Source of the DNA: an uncultured Porphyromonadaceae bacterium
GTDB lineage: Bacteria; Bacteroidota; Bacteroidia; Bacteroidales; Muribaculaceae
Reading direction: 5' to 3'
Assembly: GCA_946183895.1 (NCBI GenBank)
Contig: CAMHDX010000083.1
Coordinates: forward strand, 1-5,545
DNA length: 5,545 bases
Shown here: positions 1-5,545 of the stretch, piece by piece
Numbering within the stretch: position 1 is the stretch's first letter
How the letters are laid out: every line of letters starts with the position of its first letter
Made by a program: the position numbers and the translations under genes
The notes under the pieces: generated by a model
The model's database searches: none
Told to the model about the DNA's origin: nothing
What the model saw: the letters and a program-made list of their open reading frames with translations, nothing else

Positions 1-651
1 AATCTCAAAGGTGTGTTGAGGCGCCGTGGTCCAAAAGTCGTTGTAGTCCAGCGAATTGTCCTTGCTCGCCAGTGGTGAATCGCTGATGATGCGGACGCTC
101 ATGAAGGGCACTCCCATCACATGGCACACTTGGGCAATCGCACCGCTCTCCATGTCGACGGCGAGCGCCTCGGGGTATTGTTGTTTGATCGCCAACGCTT
201 TGTCAAGCGTGTCTACAAACCAGTCGCCCGAGCATATCAAGCCCACATGGGTGTCGGGAGACTGCGGCACACAGCCCAGCAACCGGTCATCCGCCTTGAA
301 GTAATGCGGCAAGCCCTGCACATCGCCCAAGTCAATCTCGCTACCGCAGTACACGTCATGGTAAGCCACGCGGTCGCTGACGACCACGTCGCCCACCGCC
401 ACCTTGCTGTCGCCGGCGCCCGCCACACCGGTGTTGATGACCGCGTCCGGCTCGAACAATTGCATCATCAGCGTCGTGCCTATCGCGGCATTGACCTTGC
501 CGATGCCACACTGCATCACAACGACATCAACATCACTAATAGTGCCGGTGATAAAGGTGAAGCCACGCTGCATGACATCCTGCCGCGCTTGTAACACATT
601 CAACAACAGCGCGAGCTCATTGCTCATCGCCACAAGTATTCCGACCTTCAT
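1..651 (-). CDS. mtnN: 5'-methylthioadenosine/S-adenosylhomocysteine nucleosidase, partial (C-terminus cut by window edge)
   Basis: Cytosolic enzyme that cleaves the N-glycosidic bond of methylthioadenosine and S-adenosylhomocysteine, releasing adenine and feeding methionine salvage and the activated-methyl cycle. Reading leftwards from the ATG at 651 gives 217 codons without a stop. The start matches the family, beginning MKVGILVAMSNE with the catalytic Glu12. Other landmarks are GIGKVNAA (49-56), the NTGVAG nucleoside-binding loop (73-78), GLICSGDWFV (137-146), AVDMES with catalytic Glu168 (164-169), and RIISD with the catalytic acid Asp191 (187-191). Phe206 sits where the substrate-contacting Phe207 of the E. 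coli enzyme falls. The E. coli protein is about 232 residues, so only a short C-terminal helix is missing. Small differences from E. coli (Val for Ser in the TGxAG loop, Asp for Glu two residues before the catalytic Glu) are mild and no damage is seen. It is divergently transcribed from the next gene and has its own good promoter. Identification is confident. Confidence 0.95.
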   Translation of the reverse strand, partial: MKVGILVAMSNELALLLNVLQARQDVMQRGFTFITGTISDVDVVVMQCGIGKVNAAIGTTLMMQLFEPDAVINTGVAGAGDSKVAVGDVVVSDRVAYHDVYCGSEIDLGDVQGLPHYFKADDRLLGCVPQSPDTHVGLICSGDWFVDTLDKALAIKQQYPEALAVDMESGAIAQVCHVMGVPFMSVRIISDSPLASKDNSLDYNDFWTTAPQHTFEI

Positions 652-685
652 AAGTTGAGTAATCTTGATTTTTAATTAATAATGA

Positions 686-716
686 GTGCAAAGATAAAAA
701 AAATTGTCTAAATTTG
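686..716 (+). promoter_or_regulatory. Bacteroidetes-type promoter for the 78-residue protein
   Basis: The plus-strand octamer TAAATTTG at 709-716 matches the TAnnTTTG -7 consensus. The -33 element is weak: GTG at 686-688 has the right 20-nt spacing but is only a partial match to TTG. Start of transcription would be near 723, about 28 nt before the ATG at 751. The element lies directly beside the -33 box of the opposing mtnN promoter, so the two overlap. Confidence 0.5.
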
Positions 717-720
717 CAAT
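689..720 (-). promoter_or_regulatory. Bacteroidetes-type promoter for mtnN
   Basis: On the minus strand the -7 box TATCTTTG (plus positions 689-696) fits the Bacteroidetes consensus TAnnTTTG exactly. An ATTG (plus 717-720) lies upstream with exactly 20 nt between TTG and the -7 box, matching the known -33 spacing of about 19-21 nt. Transcription would begin near 682, leaving a leader of about 30 nt before the ATG at 651. No Shine-Dalgarno sequence is visible, as is usual in this phylum. Confidence 0.7.
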
Positions 721-750
721 CAAAATTGCTAATCACTCATTCTCCGAAAT

Positions 751-987
751 ATGACAACAGACCTTCAAGCCGAATTATTTCGTGACCTTAGCATAATAGC
801 CGAAAACGAAAATCTGATGTTAAGGTTGATGAAATATGTCAAAAAACTGGCAAGCACCCAACAACAAGACGACTCTCGGTTGACAAAAGAAGAGTTCCTT
901 GATCGCGTTGACAAAGCACGTCAAGGGCCATCAATTACATTTGACAGCGTTGACGATTTGGACCAGTACATCCGCAATCAGTACTGA
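751..987 (+). CDS. Small antitoxin-like protein of unknown function (78 aa)
   Basis: The 78-residue product has two parts. Residues 1-36 form a helical region rich in Leu, Glu and Lys (LFRDLSIIAENENLMLRLMK, residues 9-28). Residues 43-76 contain a TKEEFLDRVDKARQGPS stretch followed by a DDLDQYI motif. This arrangement resembles small Bacteroidales proteins often found as putative antitoxins next to RelE/YoeB-like toxins; that likeness is from memory. No toxin gene follows: the next 63 bases are non-coding and then a permease gene starts. The gene is about 42% GC by hand count, visibly lower than the genes around it, which could mean transfer or simply a different constraint. It has its own promoter and no signal peptide or membrane segment. 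The ATG at 751 is preceded by an A/T-rich leader. The gene is likely real; its function is unproven. It could be a solitary antitoxin, or a regulator of the adjacent divergent promoters. Confidence 0.7.
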   Translation: MTTDLQAELFRDLSIIAENENLMLRLMKYVKKLASTQQQDDSRLTKEEFLDRVDKARQGPSITFDSVDDLDQYIRNQY

Positions 988-1050
988 CAGCATACGGGCA
1001 CTATGATGACAAGTAACTGTACCTTGCGGTAAATAAAAACGGTCGTGGCA

Positions 1051-2310
1051 ATGAAGCGGTGGTGGTACATAGCGCGGCGCCTGCAGCCTGAGGGTCAAGC
1101 GGGCGTCATGGGCGACGGGGAGCGCACCGGCGGCTCGCCCGGTCGCATTGTCGCCGAGGCAACCATCGCGACCGCCCTGGCGATAATGATTGTGTCGCTG
1201 TGCGTGACCACGGGCTTCAAGCACGAGATTGAGCGCAAGCTCTACGGCCTGGTGCCGCACATCGAGGTGAGCAACGCGTTGATGCCCAGTGTGGGCGACA
1301 GTGCGCTGGTGGATATTCACGCCGTGACCGGTGCTATCAGCAGCGATGAGTATCTTGCCCACCATGTGCGCAGTGTGTCAGGCGAGTTGGTCAAGCCGAT
1401 TATGCTCAAGACCGACGACAACTTTGAGGCGTTGCGCCTGCGGGCAGTTGATGGCAACTTTGACTGGCAGAGCATTGAGGGCTATCTGGTTGAGGGCACG
1501 ATACCGTTGCGGACCGACACGATGTCGATTGTGGTATCGCGCCACATTGCCAACCGGTTGACACTGCATGCCGGCGAGCGCGTGATGGCGTACTTTGTGG
1601 GCGAGAACATCAAGGCGCGCCGATTGACCATAGCCGGAGTGTATGAGACGCAGCTTGACGCGTTTGACGATGTCACCGCGCTTGCGGGCAGGGCATTGGT
1701 CGAGCCTATAATGCGGGTTGACAGCAGCGCGTGCCACTCGATAGCCATTACAGTTGACGACCCCGCCATGAGCGAGCCGATAGCCTACAGCCTGTATTCG
1801 GCGCTGATGAGCGCCCCCGGCAATAGTGTTCAGTACTCGTTAGTGCCCGTCACGTTGAAGCACAGGCAGTTCTTCGCGTGGCTTGACATGCTTGACATGA
1901 ACGTGACGGTGATTATCATCCTGATGTTAATAGTGAGTTGCTTTGCCGTGATATCCACATTGCTGATGATTGTGTTGCGTCGCACGTCAACCATCGGACT
2001 GCTCAAGGCGCTTGGAGCTCCCGACCGCGGTGTGAGAGCCGTGTTCATCTTCTTGACACTGAAGTCACTCGCGCGAGCCTTATTAATAGGCAACGTGCTG
2101 GGCTTGACGCTGGCTCTTGTGCAGCACCATTTCCACATCATACATTTGGACCCCGCGTCTTACTACATGAATAGTGTGCCGATTGAGATTTCGCCCATCG
2201 CGATAGTGCTGCTCAATGCGGGATTTATAGTCGTGTCATTGCTGTCGCTGCTGATACCGTCAATGGCAGTGACGCGCGTGTCGCCGGCGACCTCGATGCG
2301 CGTCGAGTAG
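1051..2310 (+). CDS. LolC/LolE-family ABC transporter permease (FtsX-like)
   Basis: Inner-membrane permease of the type that, with a LolD ATPase, extracts lipoproteins from the membrane for delivery to the outer membrane. The 419-residue protein has the classic plan. A short cytoplasmic N-terminus (KRWWYIARRL) leads to TM1 at about 34-53, then a large periplasmic domain at about 54-282. Three more membrane segments follow at roughly 285-308, 330-356 and 383-404. The cytoplasmic loop RRTSTIGLLKALGAPDRGVR (310-329) is the coupling segment of FtsX permeases that touches the ATPase. The ending SPATSMRVE is typical of Bacteroidales LolE-like proteins. An in-frame GTG at 1045 could add two residues, but the ATG at 1051 is preferred. 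Residues 12-29 form a Gly-rich, charged insertion before TM1. No ATPase gene is present in the window, so it probably pairs with one encoded elsewhere. The family is confident; the exact substrate is inferred. Confidence 0.85.
   Translation: MKRWWYIARRLQPEGQAGVMGDGERTGGSPGRIVAEATIATALAIMIVSLCVTTGFKHEIERKLYGLVPHIEVSNALMPSVGDSALVDIHAVTGAISSDEYLAHHVRSVSGELVKPIMLKTDDNFEALRLRAVDGNFDWQSIEGYLVEGTIPLRTDTMSIVVSRHIANRLTLHAGERVMAYFVGENIKARRLTIAGVYETQLDAFDDVTALAGRALVEPIMRVDSSACHSIAITVDDPAMSEPIAYSLYSALMSAPGNSVQYSLVPVTLKHRQFFAWLDMLDMNVTVIIILMLIVSCFAVISTLLMIVLRRTSTIGLLKALGAPDRGVRAVFIFLTLKSLARALLIGNVLGLTLALVQHHFHIIHLDPASYYMNSVPIEISPIAIVLLNAGFIVVSLLSLLIPSMAVTRVSPATSMRVE
2280..2307. repeat. Two adjacent palindromes at the 3' end of the permease gene
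   Basis: GTCGCCGGCGAC at 2280-2291 is a perfect 12-bp palindrome. It is followed at once by CTCGATGCGCGTCGAG at 2292-2307, which is palindromic at 14 of 16 positions. Both are inside the last codons of the permease and end 25 bp before the sigma-54 element. They could be protein-binding sites or an mRNA hairpin, but palindromes arise easily in GC-rich coding DNA. There is no following T run, so this is not a standard terminator. Confidence 0.25.
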
Positions 2311-2331
2311 CGCCCCATGTGCCCGTGGCGA

Positions 2332-2347
2332 TGGCACACTCTTTGCA
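2332..2347 (+). promoter_or_regulatory. Sigma-54 (RpoN) -24/-12 promoter for clpC-htpG
   Basis: The sequence TGGCAC-ACTCT-TTGCA contains the GG (2333-2334) and GC (2345-2346) dinucleotides with exactly 10 nt between them, the invariant arrangement of RpoN promoters, and matches the wider consensus TGGCAC-N5-TTGCA fully. Transcription would start near 2358, leaving a leader of about 78 nt before the clpC ATG. It lies in non-coding DNA just after the permease stop codon and points at the heat-shock genes. RpoN promoters need an AAA+ activator bound upstream; that protein is not encoded here. Confidence 0.75.
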
Positions 2348-2366
2348 GAAAGGTTGACGATAACAC

Positions 2367-2417
2367 GTCCGGCGCGTGACAAGGCAAAGCAACAAGCCGT
2401 TGCAACAGTTGCCGGAC
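2367..2417 (+). promoter_or_regulatory. Foldable 5' leader of clpC
   Basis: The predicted leader can form alternative structures. GTCCGGC (2367-2373) is perfectly complementary to GCCGGAC (2411-2417). Within the loop, GCAAC (2389-2393) pairs with GTTGC (2399-2403). A competing stem, GGCAA (2383-2387) with TTGCC (2409-2413), would extend the inner hairpin and exclude the outer one. The structure ends 18 nt before the start codon. A thermosensor or mRNA-stability role is possible but is inferred only from base pairing read by eye. Confidence 0.35.
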
Positions 2418-2435
2418 TAAATTAGAGTTAACACA

Positions 2436-4586
2436 ATGGATAACAACAACATATACAACTCACAAGCCGCGGGCAGTCGGTGGAACTTGCCTGTGGTTGA
2501 TGCCTTTGATACCGAGGAAGACGATGATGTGGGCAGTCGCGAATCACTGCGCCGCAAGTCGTCATCACGACAAAATGGCATGCGACAAAATGACACACCC
2601 ATCGAGACCGGCACTCCCGCCCTCGACAAGTATGGCAAGGACATTACCACACTCGCTCGTCACGACAAGTTAGACCCCGTTGTCGGTCGCGATGATGAGA
2701 TAGAGCGGTTAGCGCAGATATTGAGCCGGCGCAAGAAGAACAATCCCGTGCTGGTGGGCGAACCCGGAGTGGGCAAGAGCGCCATCATTGAGGGGCTCGC
2801 CCTGCGCATCGTGGAGCGCCAGGTGCCTCACGTGCTGTTGGGCAAACGCATCATCGCCCTTGATATGGCGAGCATCGTTGCCGGCACGAAGTATCGCGGC
2901 CAGTTTGAGGAGCGCATCAAGGCGGTTATTGACGAGGCGACCGAGCATCGCGAGGTAATCCTGTTTATTGACGAAATTCACAACATCGTGGGGGCAGGCA
3001 ACGCCGAGGGCAGCATGGATGCCGCCAATCTGCTCAAGCCGGCCCTGGCGCGTGGCGAGTTGCAATGCATCGGCTCCACCACGCTTGACGAGTACCGCAA
3101 GAGCATCGAGAAGGACGGTGCGCTGGAGCGCCGATTCCAGAAGGTGATGGTCGAGCCCACCACCCCCGAGCAGACGTTGGAAATTCTGCGCCGCGTCAAG
3201 CCACTCTATGAGCAGCATCACTCGGTGAGTTACACCACCGAGGCCCTTGAGGCATGCGTGTCGCTCACCGACCGCTATGTCGCCGACCGTCACTTCCCTG
3301 ACAAAGCACTCGACGCGCTTGACGAGGCCGGTTCACGTGCTCGCATCACTCGCGTTGCAATGCCGCCTGAGATTCAGGCGATGGAAAAGGAATTATCCGA
3401 GGCTCATCACAACAAGCTCGAAGCGGTCAAGAAGCACGACTTTGACAGCGCCGCCTACTATCGTGACCGCCAGGACGAGCTGACACGCCTGATAGATGCC
3501 AAGCGTGCCGAGCTGCAGCGCACCGAGCAAGAGCAGCGTGTCACCGTCACCGACGAGGACGTGGCGGCAGTGGTTGCGATGATGACCGGTGTTCCGACCA
3601 GCCGCGTTGCAATGAACGAGGGCCTGCGGTTGCTGGATATGGACAAGACGCTCAAGGAGCAAGTGATAGGTCAAGACGAAGCCATTGACAAGATTGCGCG
3701 CGCGATACGCCGCAACCGCGCCGGGCTGCGCGACCCGGGGCGACCCATCGGCTCATTCATGTTCCTGGGTCCCACCGGTGTGGGCAAAACATTGCTAGCC
3801 AAGCGCCTTGCAGAGTACCTGTTCAATAGCGAGGACGCGCTCATTCGCATTGACATGAGCGAATACATGGAGAAGTTCAACGTGTCACGCCTGGTGGGTG
3901 CGCCTCCGGGCTATGTGGGGTATGACGAGGGCGGTCAACTGTCCGAGAAGGTGCGCCGTCACCCCTACAGCGTGGTCTTGTTTGACGAGATTGAGAAGGC
4001 CCATCCCGATGTGTTCAACATGCTACTGCAAGTGCTTGACGAGGGCTGCCTGACCGACAGTGTGGGCAGACGCGTGAGCTTCCGCAACACGATTGTGATC
4101 ATGACCAGTAATATAGGTACGCGCGAGTTGAAGGACTTCGGTGCCGGCATCGGTTATCACGCGCCCACTGTAGACAAGGAGCGCAGCGATGCCGTGATAC
4201 GCAAAGCGCTGAACAAGAAGTTCTCGCCCGAATTCCTCAACCGAGTTGACGAGATTATCACCTTCTCGCCGCTGGACCGCGAGCACATCTCCAAGATTAT
4301 CGACATTGAGTTGCGCGCCTTCATGACCCGCGCCAGTGAAGTCGGCTTGTCGCTTGAGATAACCGATGCCGCCCGCGATGTGGTGATTGACGAGGGCTAT
4401 GACGCTCAATACGGCGCACGTCCGCTACGCAGGGCGTTGCAATCGTTGATTGAGGACCCGCTCAGCGAGTTAATCCTGCAATCAGCCACGGCAAGTGGCG
4501 ACACGGTGGTCATTGACGCGATTGATGGGCACATCACCGTGAGCAAGCAGTCAAAGCAAGTCGTGAGCGCAACCGGCGACAACTGA
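2436..4586 (+). CDS. clpC: ClpC-type AAA+ unfoldase lacking the N-terminal domain (716 aa)
   Basis: Cytosolic ATP-driven hexameric unfoldase that threads proteins through its pore, normally into ClpP. D1 carries Walker A GEPGVGKS (108-115), pore loop KYRG (152-155), Walker B ILFIDE (175-180) and the arginine finger ERRF (231-234). The middle region (about 309-365) contains a UVR-like stretch, [21 protein letters not shown] (centred near 340), which marks it as ClpC rather than ClpB. D2 carries Walker A GPTGVGKT (445-452), pore loop GYVG (492-495), Walker B VVLFDE (513-518) and sensor-2 GARPLRRA (660-667). The putative ClpP-docking tripeptide is IGY (572-574) instead of the usual VGF/IGF/LGF. 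Unusually, the double Clp_N domain is absent: residues 1-60 are a low-complexity Asn-, acidic- and Ser/Arg-rich tail that resembles the linker normally lying between the N domain and D1. Only 125 bp separate the gene from the intact permease, so no broken N domain lies upstream. It is probably a stress-induced paralogue, co-transcribed with htpG. Confidence 0.92.
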   Translation: MDNNNIYNSQAAGSRWNLPVVDAFDTEEDDDVGSRESLRRKSSSRQNGMRQNDTPIETGTPALDKYGKDITTLARHDKLDPVVGRDDEIERLAQILSRRKKNNPVLVGEPGVGKSAIIEGLALRIVERQVPHVLLGKRIIALDMASIVAGTKYRGQFEERIKAVIDEATEHREVILFIDEIHNIVGAGNAEGSMDAANLLKPALARGELQCIGSTTLDEYRKSIEKDGALERRFQKVMVEPTTPEQTLEILRRVKPLYEQHHSVSYTTEALEACVSLTDRYVADRHFPDKALDALDEAGSRARITRVAMPPEIQAMEKELSEAHHNKLEAVKKHDFDSAAYYRDRQDELTRLIDAKRAELQRTEQEQRVTVTDEDVAAVVAMMTGVPTSRVAMNEGLRLLDMDKTLKEQVIGQDEAIDKIARAIRRNRAGLRDPGRPIGSFMFLGPTGVGKTLLAKRLAEYLFNSEDALIRIDMSEYMEKFNVSRLVGAPPGYVGYDEGGQLSEKVRRHPYSVVLFDEIEKAHPDVFNMLLQVLDEGCLTDSVGRRVSFRNTIVIMTSNIGTRELKDFGAGIGYHAPTVDKERSDAVIRKALNKKFSPEFLNRVDEIITFSPLDREHISKIIDIELRAFMTRASEVGLSLEITDAARDVVIDEGYDAQYGARPLRRALQSLIEDPLSELILQSATASGDTVVIDAIDGHITVSKQSKQVVSATGDN

Positions 4587-4644
4587 CACGCCGGCGACAC
4601 TAAATCAAAATGTGAACATTAAAAACTCAAAAAACACTAACAAT

Positions 4645-5545
4645 ATGGCAAAAGGAACAATTGGGGTAACAACAACTAATATTTTCCCCGTCATCAAGAA
4701 GTTTCTATACAGCGATCATGAGATCTTCTTGCGCGAGCTGGTGTCGAACGCTGTCGACGCCACTCAAAAGCTCAAGACGCTTGCCCTGGCAGGCGAGTTT
4801 AACGATTCAACCGATGGACTGGGTGTGAGCGTGACCGTTGACAAGGAGGCCGGCACACTGACAGTGAGCGACCACGGCATAGGCATGACAGCCGACGACG
4901 TTGACCGCTACATCAACCAGATAGCCTTCTCGGGCGCCGAGGAATTCTTGAACAAATACAAGGACAACGCGGCTCAAATCATCGGCCACTTCGGCCTGGG
5001 CTTCTACAGCGCCTTCATGGTGGCAGACAAGGTTGAGATACACACCCTCAGTTACAAGCCCGACGCCAAGGGCGTGTGCTGGACGTGCGACGGCTCGCCC
5101 GAGTTCGAGATGGACGAGTGTGACAAGGCAGAGCGCGGCACCGACATCATTTTGCACATTGCCGAGGACGAGAAAGAATTCCTGGAGGACAGTCGCATCG
5201 AAGCATTGCTGCGCAAGTATTGCCGCTTCCTGCCCGTGCCCATCGTGTTTGGCAAGAAGAAAGAGTGGAAGGACGGCAAGCAGGTCGAGACCGATGAGGA
5301 CAACGTGATCAACGATGTTGAGCCCCTGTGGACCCGCAAGCCCGCCGACCTCACCGACGAAGACTACCTCAACTTTTACCGGGCAATCCAGCCCATGCAG
5401 GAGGACCCGCTCTTCTGGATTCACCTCAACGTGGATTACCCGTTCACGCTGACAGGTATATTGTACTTCCCCAAGATCAAGAACAATCTCGACATCCGCA
5501 AGGACCGCATCCAGCTCTATTGCAACCAGGTGTATGTCACCGATA
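4645..5545 (+). CDS. htpG: Molecular chaperone HtpG (bacterial Hsp90), 5' part
   Basis: Cytosolic dimeric ATP-dependent chaperone that remodels client proteins. From the ATG at 4645 the frame stays open for 300 codons to the window edge; Bacteroidales HtpG is about 680 residues, so less than half is present. The GHKL ATPase domain is complete: the opening IGVTTTNIFPVIKKFLYSDH (6-25), catalytic Glu31 and Asn35 in FLRELVSNAVDA, the nucleotide-binding SDHGIGM (75-81), and the glycine-rich lid GHFGLGFYSAFMV (114-126). The middle domain begins with LWTRKPADLTDEDYLNFYR (228-246) and DPLFWIHLNVDYPF (254-267). The ATG is preceded by an A-rich leader without a Shine-Dalgarno sequence. The 58-nt gap from clpC contains no TAnnTTTG box, no -24/-12 element and no terminator hairpin, so it is probably read from the promoter at 2332. 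Identification is very confident. Confidence 0.97.
   Translation, partial: MAKGTIGVTTTNIFPVIKKFLYSDHEIFLRELVSNAVDATQKLKTLALAGEFNDSTDGLGVSVTVDKEAGTLTVSDHGIGMTADDVDRYINQIAFSGAEEFLNKYKDNAAQIIGHFGLGFYSAFMVADKVEIHTLSYKPDAKGVCWTCDGSPEFEMDECDKAERGTDIILHIAEDEKEFLEDSRIEALLRKYCRFLPVPIVFGKKKEWKDGKQVETDEDNVINDVEPLWTRKPADLTDEDYLNFYRAIQPMQEDPLFWIHLNVDYPFTLTGILYFPKIKNNLDIRKDRIQLYCNQVYVTD

Larger units (their letters stand above)
681..741. repeat. 8-bp inverted repeat flanking the divergent promoters
   Basis: AATGAGTG at 681-688 and CACTCATT at 734-741 are perfect inverted copies separated by 45 bp, with both promoter -7 boxes between them. As a result each divergent transcript carries the octamer CACTCATT in its leader, at or near its start site. 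A second small palindrome, GCAAT-CAAA-ATTGC, lies at 716-729. The placement suggests operators, but no DNA-binding protein is identified and chance in AT-rich DNA cannot be excluded. Confidence 0.35.

Noticed and set aside
122..136. TGGCACACTTGGGCA, a second sigma-54-like string
   Set aside because: The GG and GC are 9 rather than 10 nt apart, and it sits within the mtnN coding sequence with no gene starting downstream on that strand.
121..594. 157-codon plus-strand frame and smaller overlapping frames opposite mtnN
   Set aside because: They lie antisense to a nucleosidase gene with all catalytic motifs intact, and their products show no recognisable domain; high GC creates long antisense frames.
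1020..1026. TACCTTG as a promoter -7 box for the permease gene
   Set aside because: It lacks one T of TAnnTTTG and has no TTG about 20 nt upstream; read-through from the promoter near 709 is an equally good explanation.
931..1365. 144-codon minus-strand frame over the start of the permease
   Set aside because: It is antisense to the small protein gene and to the well-supported permease; its product is a His/Arg-rich sequence without family features.
2292..2307. Hairpin as a transcription terminator for the permease gene
   Set aside because: It lies before the stop codon and is not followed by a run of T residues.
2311..2435. Possible remnant of a Clp N-terminal domain upstream of clpC
   Set aside because: Only 125 bp are available, far too short, and they contain promoter and leader elements rather than Clp_N-like coding sequence.
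2709..3293. 194-codon minus-strand frame inside clpC
   Set aside because: It is the complementary shadow of the conserved D1 AAA+ domain.
4807..5424. 205-codon minus-strand frame opposite htpG
   Set aside because: It is antisense to the unmistakable Hsp90 frame, which stays open from 4645 to the window edge; its product has no sensible family match.

Overview
The window looks like chromosomal DNA from a member of the Bacteroidales with fairly high GC content. Three things point there. The HtpG and Clp sequences, and the C-terminal half of the LolE-like permease, have the wording typical of that order. Start codons are preceded by A/T-rich leaders without a Shine-Dalgarno sequence. The one clear housekeeping promoter region carries TAnnTTTG -7 boxes. 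The exact genus cannot be read from the sequence; a Muribaculaceae-like gut lineage is possible but is only a guess. All identifications are from memory of the families, without database searches.

Layout: positions 1-651 (minus strand) hold most of mtnN, the MTA/SAH nucleosidase, cut at its C-terminus by the window edge. Positions 652-750 are an AT-rich divergent control region. It carries a promoter for each direction, two perfect 8-bp inverted arms that place the same octamer in both leaders, and a small palindrome. Positions 751-987 encode a 78-residue protein that resembles small Bacteroidales antitoxin-like proteins, but no toxin gene lies beside it. Positions 1051-2310 encode a LolC/LolE-type ABC transporter permease. 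Positions 2311-2435 are a regulatory gap with a textbook sigma-54 (-24/-12) promoter and a leader that can fold. Positions 2436-4586 encode a two-AAA+-domain Clp ATPase of the ClpC type with no N-terminal adaptor/substrate domain. Positions 4645-5545 are the first 300 codons of htpG (Hsp90), which runs off the right edge.

How the parts fit: clpC and htpG are co-oriented, 58 nt apart, with no visible terminator or second promoter between them, so they probably form one protein-quality-control operon (an unfoldase and an Hsp90 chaperone). The perfect GG-N10-GC element upstream suggests that this operon is switched on by RpoN plus an enhancer-binding activator rather than by an ordinary heat-shock sigma factor. 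This is the most interesting point in the window. The remaining genes (nucleosidase, permease) are ordinary housekeeping functions. No RNA gene, IS element, CRISPR array or phage gene was seen, and no gene-free stretch reaches 300 bases.
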